From the NCBI GenBank assembly GCA_015832175.1, contig WJXW01000014.1:1240001-1304000 (forward strand): a DNA stretch of 64,000 bases. The letters are read 5' to 3'. Each line of letters opens with the position of its first letter. Within the stretch, counting starts at the first letter, position 1. This DNA comes from Paraphaeosphaeria minitans. Lineage: Eukaryota; Ascomycota; Dothideomycetes; Pleosporales; Didymosphaeriaceae. This document shows, one piece after another, positions 1 to 10,794 of the stretch. The translations under genes and the position numbers were made by a program. The notes below the pieces were generated by a model. The model had not been told where the DNA came from. It ran no database searches and worked only from the letters and a program-made list of their open reading frames with translations.

Positions 1-212
1 TGCACGAGGATAATGAGACCGTTCCTTTTCACCCGCCCACAAACTCAAAGAAAAGGTAAAAGGAACGACGACTGTGAACGCTCCATGTTGATAAATTAAC
101 TCCTGAAATGCCCATAACATGAGACGGTGAAGCAAGAAGACCATCGCAAATGCCAAGAAATGCAAGACGAAATGACAAGTCAGATCAAATGGCGAAAGCT
201 GGCGAAAGCAGG

Positions 213-3088
213 CTAAAGCCCGTCCATCCCACGAACGAGCTCGTGCAATGATTCATCAGCGCCTCCTCTTGCCCCGCCGCCCATAATGAACTTGCTCTTC
301 CTAGCAGCCATTTTACCCCAGCCATCATCATCTTCTTCTTGTACGACGGGGGATTTGTTCTTGAGAATGCCCTTGACCATCACAGGATTCTGACCTAAGC
401 TAGCAGACGCTTGCAGGGTCATTGATGAACTGGACTTTGCGTCCGAGTGAGTCGCTACGGGGCGATACCGTGCTGAGAGTCCTATGTTCGACCTTTCCGA
501 GGGCGCTATCGATGGCGTGTAGCCATTAAGTTGCGGTGGTGCCATGGAGCCGCCGATGGGTGTCGAGAAGGGTCGCGGGGGCTGCTGTGTCTGTTGGGAG
601 CCAACTGGCATTATGGACATCGGGCGCTGGGCGGAAGGAACGCTCAGAAGGCTAGGCGCGGCCATCGACATGCGCGGGTCATGTGTCGGCGGTATCATTT
701 GCTGGTTAGGGAACGCCATTGACATGCGTGGATCTGCCATGTTGCTCGGGAATGCCATCGACATGCGCGGGTCTTGCACCATCGACATGCGCGGATCTTG
801 TGCCTGCTGCATCTGCATTTGTTGGATCTGCATTTGCTGCGCTGCAAGCATTTGTTGCATCTGCTGGAAGTGCTGCATCTGCATCATGTCGTTCTGTTGC
901 ATGGGGTACGCCATCTGACCACCCTGCATAGGCATTCCCATAGGCGAGTTCATCATGTTCATGTTCATATTCATGCCCATGCCCATTCCCGCTCCCATCC
1001 CTTGCATCCCAGGCATCATAGACATTCGAGTGCCAGGTCCGGACTGCACTGGTGGGTTCATCTGCGCTCCAAGCATTCCGGTGAAAGGCCCTTCATGCGG
1101 CTTCTTGGTAGATGCACCTCCCATGTACTTTTGCTTCGTCATGTCGCGCATGTGAATCTGCTCGACTAGCGACGGTTGGGATAGTTGTGGCTCGGGATAA
1201 CCCAACATAGGCATATTCACATGCGTGTTACTGACAGAGTCAGCTGCGATCGAAGCAGGTCCCCGATTACCGAAACCCATAGACTCTCGGTTTGTCGGTC
1301 GGACCAACCCTCCTCCGATGAACGACGTGTGCGGATCATCCGGAAAATTGCGCGCGAAAACAGGACGAAACGTGGATGCGCGATTACCACCCGGTCCAGC
1401 AGACGCTGGTCGGTCGGGGAGATAGGACGGAAGGGAGTTGTATGGTTGGGCGGGGGCTTTGTTATGGTTCTTGCTGGGGAACCCGTGCTGTGCGAGTATG
1501 CCTAGCGGAACGTCTTCGTCCTCCCACTCCTCTGCTTGCAACGATGTTTCGGATGGGAACCCCATGGAGAAAGGTTCACTGACGCTATCAGGACGGTTGA
1601 GATTTCCTGGCGCAGTGGTTGTTCGACGCATGTGATCCCTTGCGAGATCCATCTGCTGTTTCTTACGCCGAGCTATCGCTTCTTGTGCCGCCCTCTCTTG
1701 CGCCTCTTCTTCATCCTCATAATCTTCCTCGTCAGAGCTCTCGTCGCTTGGTTGTGTCATTGCTCGTTTTTGCTGCGCACGGAACTCGGCTTGCGTAAGG
1801 ACGCGTCGACCGGAGTCGCTCGTGGGAGGCCGAGGTCGAGGCTCGTCTCTTGGAGCTGGCGCAGCAGGTTTGGCCAAGGCCAGGTGCCTTGGTTTAGACG
1901 ATGTGAAAATATCTTCGTCACCTTCATCGGAGAAAGGTGAAGTCGCAGTGCGTAACGCAGCTTTTGGTGTAGTGATGTCGGAACCTGAGCAGGACGAGAG
2001 GGGTGTCTCAAACGAAGGGGCTGACGAGGACGATTTCGACGTAGGCTCCTGCTCCGGGGAGCTTTCGCGCTGTGATTTTTGCGACATGACAGGTTTACGG
2101 ACTGTCGACGCGTCGTCGATGAACTCGTTGGCGTCGTTCAGCTCGGGGCTGTAAGAGGCGACGGGCGCGTAGTGGTGAGCCGGAACGGGAGGCGGAGAGT
2201 CATTCTCAGGCGAACGTGACATAAGATTGTCAGCGGAGCCGCGGGAATCCCACGATTTGAGGGGAGGTTCGACGTCCAACTTGTGGTCTATTTTAATTGG
2301 CTCCGCGTGGAATGTGCGTTTACCCATCAGAAGGGAGCGACCAGGGGATTCGACGGCATGTTCAGGGGCGATCCCACTGAAAAGGTCGTCGAAGCTGGTC
2401 GAACCGAAGTTCATGTCCGCGTCGAGGGTGGGCGGTTTTGCGGTACTGGCATAGCTGGACGAGGTCATTGCGCGAACACGCCCGAAACCACCTGCCGGCG
2501 ACGTAGGCTCGCCATAAGCTCCATAATCTGGTTGAGGTACCGCTGGTAGATGCTTCTTGTACGCGTTGGCAGACAGGCCGCTTGGCGAGCTGCTGTGCTG
2601 CGACATGTGTGGTCTTGGGATGGCGAAGATGTTGTCGTTCGGGTCTGGGTCTGCAGAGGATGGGAGCGTGGAAGTCGAGCCGTATTGGCCGTTGTTGTAG
2701 GGGCGCGACGATTGGGTCCCACTGCTCGATTTGCTATCCCTGAGCATGCTTGTTAGCTACGGAGCGGTATTTGGGCGCGGGTCTACACATGCCGCTTCGA
2801 AGACACTGGTGAGTCTTCGTCAAAGGAGCGATTCCGCGCCTTGTTACCAGCGCTGAAGCTGCTAAACGGGCGAAATTTGGAGGTGGATTTTTCATGTGCT
2901 CGGCGCTTCTCCTCCGTCTTCCGCGCCTCTGCTTCGCTCGTGGTCATTAAACGAAACCCACCTCCACTGCCCGAAGGCGACTCGGCCCCGGGTGCAGCAT
3001 CGGGAGCAGGCAATGGCTTTATGTCCTCCATGATGTTGCCCTGGGACTTGCGACGGCCCGCGAAGCCGAGCAGACCTGCCTTGACCAT
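213..3088 (-). CDS. Conserved fungal protein of unknown function with Met/Gln-rich low-complexity domain (2 exons)
   Basis: I do not recognise a named function. Exon 1 starts at the ATG at 3088 (MVKAGLLGF...). The longer open frame to 3163 begins with TTG, so I do not use it. Exon 2 is 2739-213. The intron ends at 2740, after a CTAAC branch-like site and CAG. Its donor is either 2804 (65 nt) or 2786 (47 nt); both keep frame, giving about 936-942 aa. The N-terminal half is Ser/Pro-rich and probably disordered. An acidic and basic stretch (ESSDEEDYEDEEEAQE then RRKKQQ) precedes a short ordered-looking motif, DVPLGILAQHGFP. Next comes a Met/Gly/Gln-rich segment in which DPRMSM occurs four times (DNA 660-800). 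The C-terminus holds VKGILKNKSP and a basic patch. No membrane segment or catalytic motif is visible. Gene structure is fairly sure; function is unknown. Confidence 0.75.
2740..2804 (-). other. Intron of the 213-3088 gene
   Basis: Read on the minus strand, the interval has a GT donor at 2804 and a second GT at 2786 in the same phase. CTAAC lies 12 nt before the CAG acceptor. Both donors join exon 1 (phase 2) to GGATAGC in frame. The donor choice is unresolved and changes the protein by six residues. Confidence 0.55.
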
Positions 3089-4200
3089 GATGCGGCGATG
3101 GGAGACAGAAGATGGCGGATCTAATCCCGAGGGCAGAGTGCTTGTTGTCAAACGAGGGGCCAATGCATGGGCTGGTGGAGGTACAGATCGGAGGGGTTGC
3201 CGTGTGGTAGGGTCGGGTGGCGGGCGAAAAGACCGATGGCGTGTATCAACGAGGGGCTGGTCTGAAATCTGTCACATGGAATCAGCAACTGGCAACCTCG
3301 AAAAACGCTCGAGGGTCTGGCGGGCGTGGAGAAGGGGAAGGAGGAGGAGTCGCTGTGGCATCTACGCATTGTCGAGTTTCCACGTCATGCTGTAGATGGC
3401 CCGGACGGCTGCAACTTGGGCGTCTCTGCCTGTCCTCCCGCGTCGTCTGGGGCAATTGCGTCCTAATCGCTCCGGCGGCCAGCGTGGAGCGGCGGCAGTG
3501 CGCAAGGGCGGTCGTCGGTAGGGTTGCGATGCTTGTGCCGGCTCGGGAGCCCGGGGTAGGGGTAACGCAAGAGAGGAGCGACTTACCAGACTCTTGTTTG
3601 TGGGTGGTAGCCGAAGCGGTGGCGGGGAGCAGCGTGGAAGTCAAGGAGAGAAGCGATGGGAGCACGAGGGGCGTGGGTAGCGAGTGGAACGGTGTGCGCT
3701 GTGAGCTGGGAGAGGAGGGAGAGGAGGGCTGGACCTGGGCGGGCACGGGCCTCTCCCAAGTAGCAATAATGGTGGTCGCGGGCGAGAAGGGGAAAAAGAA
3801 GGAGAAAAAGAAGGACAAGGACAAGGACAAGGACAAGGACAAGGACAAGGAGCAAGTGCTAAGTAGATGGACAGTAGCAGGCGGTCGTGGGATCATCTGC
3901 GGATGCACCAAGCAACATGGACTCGGTGCCGTGCAATGCAGTGGTAGAAGGTAGCGCAGGTACCGTACAGTGCACTCGTCGCCATCAGAGCAGCAGCCTC
4001 AGCATCAGCATCAGTCTGTGTCTGGTGCCGTGTGGTCTTGTCAGTTGCAGCGCCGGCCCCAGTGCCCACCACCGAGTGCCCACTGCCCGCTGCCCATGCC
4101 CGCTGCCCATGCCCGCTGCCCATGCCCACTGCCCACCCGCTCGGACGAGGCAATAGACTAGGTATCTAGGTAGACTAGGTAGACTGGCCGTCATGTAATA
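3089..4200. promoter_or_regulatory. Upstream region of the 213-3088 gene, purine/pyrimidine-biased
   Basis: No convincing gene. Read on the minus strand it is C/T-rich, as in many fungal promoters and 5' leaders. It contains a hexanucleotide run of AAGGAC (3809-3850). Open frames here translate to Ser/Leu/Pro-rich low-complexity sequence and are taken as artefacts. The transcription start cannot be placed. Confidence 0.35.
3809..3850. repeat. (AAGGAC)n microsatellite
   Basis: About six perfect tandem copies of the hexamer AAGGAC, preceded by AAG-rich sequence. It is roughly 720 bp upstream of the ATG at 3088. Confidence 0.85.
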
Positions 4201-4280
4201 ATAATAAGCCGAGCTCTATTCTTGTCTGGTCTAGGGCACGCCGGCCCGATCCTGCATCCAGAGACGACACGGCCGCTAAC

Positions 4281-4428
4281 GTGCTGCTGCATGCTCGTGT
4301 TGCTGCTGCTGCGGCTGCTCATTCTTCTGCTCGTGCTGCTGCTCATTCTTCTGCTCGTGCTGCTGCATGCTCGTGTTGCGGCTGCTGCTGCGGCTGCTCA
4401 TTCTTCTGCTCGTGCTGCTGCATGCTCG

Positions 4429-4487
<59 letters not shown>

Positions 4488-4620
4488 ATTCTTCTGCTCA
4501 TTCTTCTGCTCATTCTTCTGCTCGTGCTGCTGCATGCTCGTGCTGCTGCTGCTGCTGCTGCTGCTCATTCTTCTGCTCATTCTTCTGCTCATCTTCTGCT
4601 CGTGCTGCTGAGCTGGTCTT
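4281..4620. repeat. CTG-rich compound microsatellite
   Basis: Interrupted CTG trinucleotide tracts alternate with CTCATTCTTCTGCTCGTG units. An uninterrupted (CTG)n core runs from about 4432 to 4484. All frames through it encode homopolymer-like Leu, Cys, Ala or Gln/Glu/Lys strings. I see no surrounding gene that would make it a coding polyglutamine tract, so it is annotated as a repeat only. Confidence 0.85.
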
Positions 4621-5485
4621 GCTGCTGGCTTCCCGCGCAACCTCGAGCGTGGCCTCGAGCGTGGCCTCGAGACACGAACCAACACGACCATTTCTCGGTC
4701 GAGGGCGGGCGGCAGCGGTTGTCACAGGCCGTCGTGTGCTTGACTCCTCCTCCCTCCCTCCCTGTCCACGCACCGCACCGCGCTTGGGGGCGTCTCCGGG
4801 ACGACGCAGATGCAGCGATCCCCAGGGCCCAGCCTTTACAATTGCCTCTCGCAGCGGCGTCTGCTCTACGGCTCTGTCCGGAACGGCGTGCCCACATAGC
4901 GTGGCCCAAACCGTTTGGCCATGGTCTCTTCCGAGGCAATCAATAAAAGCCAGGGCTGCTCAGGTGCGCCTGTCTGGGGAGCTCCGAGCATCCACAATGG
5001 TGGCTGGCTGGCTGGCTGGCTGGCCGAAGGGGGGATGGGCGATGGGCGATGGGCTGGCCGCCTTCGCTGCGGTCCAGAACGGCGTGTCTGCCCACAAAGA
5101 GTGGCCCAACCCATTTGTTGACCGCCCGCTTCCTGGTGCTTGTGCCTGAGACGCTTCCCACAAGCACTCCTTTCCCACCCACACACCCACGCCCACAACC
5201 CTCACCCTCACCCACCTCCCACCTCCCACGCCCCACAGTCCGTCGCCAGCATGCCGACGGCCGCCGTTGCAACACGCCGCACCGCACCGCCGCACCGCTG
5301 CACCGCACCTCGTCACCACACAGCGCCCATGAGCACACCCAGGCATGGCCATTACATCACCAACAGCGCCCATGAGCATGCTCAGTCATGGCCATCTCGC
5401 TCGTCCCAAGTGACCACTGCACACCTCTCCCTCGTCTGCCTTGTCCAACCAACCAACCACCCACTGCACACCATCTCCCTCGTCT
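4621..5485. other. Gene-free low-complexity stretch
   Basis: Holds short tandem units (CTCGAGCGTGGC at 4640-4672, GGCT at 5002-5021, GATGGGC near 5034-5053, CACCC-rich 5170-5230). An inexact duplicated segment of about 45 bp occurs near 4876-4918 and 5071-5118. No reading frame looks like a conserved protein. Confidence 0.4.
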
Positions 5486-5764
5486 ATGCTGTCCAAGCAA
5501 GTGGCCGGCCGTGTGCTTCGCCCGCCGAATCGCACATCGTTGCCCAAAGGATACAGTTCGGGAGCTTCGCCAATCGTTCCCACTCTGCCCAGCCGCTGGC
5601 TGGACCCTTCTGTGGAACGTCCCGCAACGTCGCTGATGGCGCCGGTGAGCCTTAGCTCTCCCGCCTCTTTTCGCCCAACCTCCTCTCGTGACTTCCAGCA
5701 TGCTCGCTCAGCCTCCATCGCGCAATGCTGCATCTCCAGCACATCTCGCGTTCCGACAGGCTAG
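5486..5764 (+). CDS. Doubtful 92-aa ORF
   Basis: An ATG-started frame of 92 codons. The start MLSKQVAGRVLRPP and the many Arg/Ser residues with few acidic ones resemble a mitochondrial targeting leader. I do not recognise the protein. A GT at 5643 (GCGCCG before GTGAGC) could be a splice donor, so this may be the first exon of a longer gene whose remaining exons I could not assemble. The region is low-complexity nearby, so chance is a real possibility. Confidence 0.2.
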   Translation: MLSKQVAGRVLRPPNRTSLPKGYSSGASPIVPTLPSRWLDPSVERPATSLMAPVSLSSPASFRPTSSRDFQHARSASIAQCCISSTSRVPTG

Positions 5765-8284
5765 GGTGAAGGCTACACTCGTCATCGGCATATCCTAAGA
5801 TCCTTTGTCGATCCATCGCACATCATCGGCTCATTCTCGATCTAGCCTGGTTTTGTGGGCCTTGGAAGAGACTGGCACCGAGGGAACAGATCACTCAGCA
5901 TGCGCTTGGACGCTCTCCGACTCTGGCACCGACTTTCGAAGCGTTAGAGATGTCATTTCCTGGATTCCCTGCGTTGACACTCCATGACATCGTTTGTCGA
6001 GCGCATGCCGCTGGTCAGGGCAGAGGATTTTCTCTCAGCACCGTCGTCTTCTCCATATTCCATGCGACGTGTTAGTTGGAGTATGCGGATGCAGTACACT
6101 CAAGCCATCTTTCTTAATCTTTTCCCGTTTCATCAACACTCTGCTGGGATACCGAGCTCCTGGTGCGGTCAGAGCCCGGAAGAAATTTTGATGCTGATGT
6201 GCCAAAACTGACTCACGGTACTTGGATGTTCAGGCAGGCCACACTGGTCGATTTGAAGCAGAAAGAGATAGGTGTGGTAGTAGTTGAACCCCGTGGCGTT
6301 GGGCGTGCTGGTTGTCCTAGGCTATCGCTCTTTGCGAAACCCCCTGTTGATCCCCGGAAGCGGATGAGCTGATGCCTCTGAATGCGATGGCCGTTGATCG
6401 CTGACTTGGCCTGTCTCTGAGCAACGACCCTCGTTCCCTTCATGCCCTGTGCAAGCTCTACAAGCACTACCGCAATGTCGCGCAATTGGGATTTGTAGAC
6501 CAGAGCTTGTTTCATGGAATTCGCTGCTCGACACAGATCACCCTTGATCCGCGCGTGTCAAGCCTACACGAGTCGCCAATTTCTTTATCTGCTTCAACGC
6601 CTCTGTGCGCTTGCGTGCGCTCGCTGGGTTCATGGTAAGAAAGGCGTGTTCGGGGCGAGGTTGCGGCATGCGGTCGTGGCGATCTTGCGGAGAGGGTCGC
6701 TGAGTTGGGGCTCTCCATGCGGGCGCGGGTATGCATGCACTCTCGGCGCACCTTTTTTCGTCGATGCCATTAGCTTCGTGGTGCGTGCATCAGCATACCG
6801 CCTGGTTATGGTATATAGTCAACCCGCTGCTCCCACTCCTATGCATGCCTCCAGCGACAAGGATAGCAAAGATGCGGGTGACATCTCTGGTTGATGCCGG
6901 GATGGTATGTCTTTGCGGATGATCGGGCTACTACGTCGAATGTCAGTTATCCCGTGGCAAAGATAGTTGCAGGCCTGTTGCTACTGCTTCCAGTGGCCTT
7001 GCGGCAACCGTCTCATGGGACGGAGATCAACTGGTCACGAGGGCCACCATCTAGGCCAAAGCACCGCACCAGCAAGCCCAGCAAAGACGCCGTCACCGAG
7101 CTGGCATTGTTTCCTCTGCCCTGATGGTCGTCCCAGCGTCGGTCTCGCCGGAGAGCATTGCCGCTGCACGGAGGATATTGTCGCGCGTTGGTTGCCAGGC
7201 TGTGGACGCGGAGTCGTTGTTGAGCATCCATTTGTAGTCTTGACGACTCGTGAGAAGCGGGCGCTCGGATTTTCCCGTTGGAAGCTGTGTCGCGCTGGGT
7301 GTGGTGGGTTGGTTTGGCGTCGGGGAGTTCGTCGCGTGCCTACCCACCCGGTCGAGTTGACCCCCACTGACGCAATGCCCTTCCCTCCCTCCCTCACTCG
7401 CTTGCTCACTCAACCTCGTAACTCCACCGTCTCTATACTTTTCCTCCTACATATACGGTCGTTCAGCCATGTTTTTTTTTGGCGTGAGAAGCATGCAGCG
7501 GGCATGTGGATGGCACAGCGGTCCGGCGGTCAATGATCAGTCCACACTTGGAAAACAGGTAAGTACCCCATTTCCTTATATCATGCGTTGATTCACACAT
7601 TCTTCACTTGCTCTTGCTACAAAGGTAAATTCCCTCGCGGGGTTTCTTCTGGCCATTGTGTTGCCCAATTTCTTTTGCCAAAATTCTGGCACCAATCTTT
7701 ACGATCGACATTTTATGAACTATCGTCATCTCCGGGGCTTGTCAGCTCGTCAGCATTTGATCGTCTACACAAATGGGCATCTCTTTCCTGCTTTGCAATG
7801 CAGCCTTTAGACACGTAGCCTGGATTGCGCTGCACAAGTTATTAGGGCCAATTCTTCTGAGACAGAAGACATTGTACAAGTAACGTGAGAAGCTGTAGCC
7901 TTGTATTGAATGTTTGAAAGGTTATTAGGTAGAGTTGCACGCCACCGTTGATATGAATCCACCGCGTCATCCTCGCTGAAGCATCACAATGCCTACTTAT
8001 AAGCCGAACGTCCATGGCTGATCGAAGGCCCGACTCTGTAGGAGATTTGACAGCCGAATTTGGTCCACGGGTTACAATGCTATTCTTTCCGGATGCCATA
8101 GCATGCAACGCAACAGGTCACTGGATCGATATGTAGTTGTAAACGACGACAGCGCGAGAGAGCTCAATGCGTAAAAAAAGACTTTCTCTTGCAGGGATTT
8201 GCAGGCTTGTATGTGGAAGTCGTATATCAAAGAAATCTATACTCAAATAAAACCGGGCGACGCTAGACAATTGATACATGCCAG
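5765..8284. other. Gene-poor 2.5 kb stretch
   Basis: Only short open frames on both strands, none recognised. A minus-strand frame at 7093-7413 has fairly protein-like composition in its last 60 codons (QDYKWMLNNDS ... ILRAAAMLSG) but no plausible start exon or continuation was found. It may hold a degraded gene, a non-coding transcript or nothing. Confidence 0.3.
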
Positions 8285-8485
8285 ATGCCTGACACGCGTG
8301 GAGTCGCCGTCCAGAGTGAATCTCAGCGATTGGAACGCACATCACTGCGTTCACAATACAGAGTCAACACCGACGGAAAGAAAAAGCGTCAAAAGCAGCC
8401 CTCGGTCGATTCCGAACTCACTCTTCCATCGTCGCTCCCTGAAAACGATGAGCACGAGTCTAGCTCTGCGTCGCCTTGGAGTTGA
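8285..8485 (+). CDS. Doubtful 66-aa hydrophilic ORF
   Basis: A short ATG-started frame rich in Ser, Gln, Lys, Arg and Glu (RVNTDGKKKRQKQPS, then DEHESSSASPWS at the end). No signal peptide, membrane segment or recognisable domain. Listed only because its composition is more protein-like than its neighbours. Confidence 0.18.
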   Translation: MPDTRGVAVQSESQRLERTSLRSQYRVNTDGKKKRQKQPSVDSELTLPSSLPENDEHESSSASPWS

Positions 8486-9795
8486 TTCGTGGTGCCATGT
8501 CTACCCGTGGGCTGCTTCGATCGGAGAGGCGTGTAGTGTCTTTAGCTAGCGTAGAGGAAATCCGGTAGGTAGGTATGCCAACGAGCACTTTCTGCACCGC
8601 CCTTTTTCGTCGACGATATCACTTGCGACGGACGGGCCACCAGCTATCTACCGGTCAACGGTTTCTCATACGTCCAACCAAAGAAAAGAAAAATCTGAAG
8701 ATACTTTAATCAATCGGGGGATCGCTCGTTGGGTCTCGGGTTTTTTTTTCGTTTCGATCGCTTCGTGTGGTTTCATACTACGCTTAGCTTAATATTTACA
8801 CCTTTATTGTTAAAGATGGCGGAGGTTACTCTAATCATGCATGGAACTACTTCACAATCCGCTTTCTACCAAAACAAGTACAACCTGACTTCAACGAGGA
8901 AGTGGCCCAGAGTATCCTGAGACGCGATGAATGGGGTTTGTCCAGCAGGTTGTGGCTGCGAGGATGGCTGGATCGCTGCACCCAACTTGACGAATAGATG
9001 GCCTCACATCGAGTGTCCATCTTGCAGCGGCCGCGTGCCGTGGCATCCAGGCTTACCGTCTCGTGCCAAAACTTTCAATCAAAAATGGCAGATGGAACCA
9101 CGTGTGGTGCATCAAATGCCAGTTGCATTTCACGTGGCGTCAGGAGGGAATGGTGCATGCCATGAAACAAGACAATGCTGCGGTGAAGAAAATCAGGTTG
9201 ACATTCCGAATTATCGGGGCATGGGCCTAGATGCGAAGGGCAAAGTGGGGTTTTGGACAGAAGAGAAGAAGATAGGACGACGAGTTCGTGGCTCAATTGT
9301 CGATGGCGGTTATGATTACGATGGCGATGGTGTGGATTGGGGTGAGAATGAACATGAGAAAGGCAACTGCGAGGGCGAAGATGGAGCAGAGGAGCAGGAC
9401 TAGGTTGAATCGACGCGGAGAGGCTGGTTTCGCTTGCAGACTAGCAGCTCAAGAGTGCGAAAGAAGACTCGTCGTGGTCATTCGCACCCTGGACGTTGGC
9501 CGCTGTCCGTCACGAATGACCATTGTGAACCTACAATGTTTTCAAATGCATACACCCAGCCAGAAAATATTTTTATATCCTCGCACACCATCATGCACGC
9601 ACATGACACTGTCATAGTCATGGACCTTCTCTATGCCTTGCATAAGGGAGGCCCCATGTCTATTCATGTCCCCCTTCAATTTTCAATTGTATCCACTCTC
9701 TGGACCACGCCGTGTGCTCTTCTCACCCATCACCGTTCTTATAACTGGAAGGTAACAAGAGCTTCAAGTTCAAATCTTACTCGGTCATTTCAAGC
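8486..9795. other. Intergenic stretch without a convincing gene
   Basis: The longest frame (8927-9403, +) encodes an uneven mix with a Gly/Asp/Glu-rich tail and no recognisable motif. I treat it as chance. No repeats of note. Confidence 0.3.
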
Positions 9796-10128
9796 ATGGC
9801 AGACCCCTCTATTGTTCCGTACTACGGCAACATCGTCCTCCGATTTGACTCCACACGGGGATACCCTATGCATCTCAACGTCGCTGCGCAGGCTACCACC
9901 GATCGGGATATCAGGTCAGCTCCCCCTCCTAGCAACCCTTTTCTAGGTGTACCGCAAGACCTCGTCACACACTCGCGTGATCTAGTTGCCCTCGAGTGGG
10001 ATAACGTGCGCAGGGAAGTCACGGCCATAACAAAGGCGGTTCTCGAACGTGACCAAGAGCAGCAAGCCGAGCATGCGGCTAGAGCAAGGGCATTCGAGCG
10101 CTGGATGAGCGTTCGTGGTGAGAAGTAG
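9796..10128 (+). CDS. Hypothetical 110-aa protein
   Basis: Unrecognised. It starts at an ATG in good context (AGCATGGC) and encodes a short Pro-containing N-terminal half (PPPSNPFLGVPQDL), followed by a charged segment likely to be helical (EWDNVRREVTAITKAV ... ERWMSVRGEK). No signal peptide or membrane segment. The stop is TAG at 10126-10128. The same frame continues for 33 more codons with similar charged composition to the next stop at 10228-10230. This could mean a recent nonsense change or a truncated pseudogene. No nearby intron of normal length would remove the TAG. Confidence 0.4.
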   Translation: MADPSIVPYYGNIVLRFDSTRGYPMHLNVAAQATTDRDIRSAPPPSNPFLGVPQDLVTHSRDLVALEWDNVRREVTAITKAVLERDQEQQAEHAARARAFERWMSVRGEK

Positions 10129-10130
10129 AA

Positions 10131-10589
10131 CTACAACAAGGACAGATCTCGCGATGACATCGATATGACTGTCAGAGGTACAGATATCGATGCATCCAAG
10201 ATACGGGTGCGTCGCGACCCTGATGTGTAGTTGTAGTGGGCCTTTTCCAGTGCCACTGCTGCAAAGTACGAATCGGTGAGTTCACTCAAAGTAGTGTTGG
10301 CTCCTCGTTCGAGGAGCGAGCGCAATGAGCGTTTGCACAAGATGTATGTATGCGGTGACCAACCAGTACAATGTCTCGCGCGCGAAAGCCACCGAATTAC
10401 CGCTCTTACAATGCAGGCCAGCTCAGGAAATAAGATGCTGAGAGCAGCAGCTAAGAGAATTTTTTGAGGCAGCAGAAGTGATGTGAAGACGACGTTGACG
10501 CTGGCGATGCTAGCGACAGCGACGAGGACGAAAGCAACCGGAAGACACGCAGAGAAGACCTCCCAACATGTACCTTGCAGACTATTCAT
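10131..10589 (-). CDS. Doubtful 152-aa ORF with hydrophobic N-terminal half
   Basis: ATG-started frame. Residues about 10-65 are strongly hydrophobic and could form two membrane helices (VFSACLPVAFVLVAVASIA, then LLPQKILLAAALSILFPEL). The second half is mixed polar. I do not recognise the family. It lies tail to tail with the 9796-10128 frame, two bases apart. It could be a fragment of a larger fungal membrane protein or a chance frame. Confidence 0.25.
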   Translation of the reverse strand: MNSLQGTCWEVFSACLPVAFVLVAVASIASVNVVFTSLLLPQKILLAAALSILFPELACIVRAVIRWLSRARHCTGWSPHTYILCKRSLRSLLERGANTTLSELTDSYFAAVALEKAHYNYTSGSRRTRILDASISVPLTVISMSSRDLSLL

Positions 10590-10794
10590 GTTATATTAAA
10601 ACCTGCACTGCAGATCCGGTTTCATTGCTGTCCCAACCTGTAAACACCCAATGGAAGAAACTGTTTCCATCACCCTTGTACTCCACCTCCCATAGTAACA
10701 GTTCTAAGCCCTTTATACAGGGCTCGCCTTCAGGATTAGAAAGCTTCTCAATCTTCTGGAGCTCATTCCGTGTAGAATCTCTGCAGTATCGTTG

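Noticed and set aside
4222..5149. Long Leu/Cys/Ala or Gln/Glu frames on both strands
   Set aside because: Produced by the CTG repeat in all frames; no non-repetitive conserved sequence attached.
8927..9403. 158-codon plus-strand frame with several Cys at the start
   Set aside because: Cys spacing does not fit a known zinc module; tail is Gly/Asp/Glu low complexity; no signal peptide.
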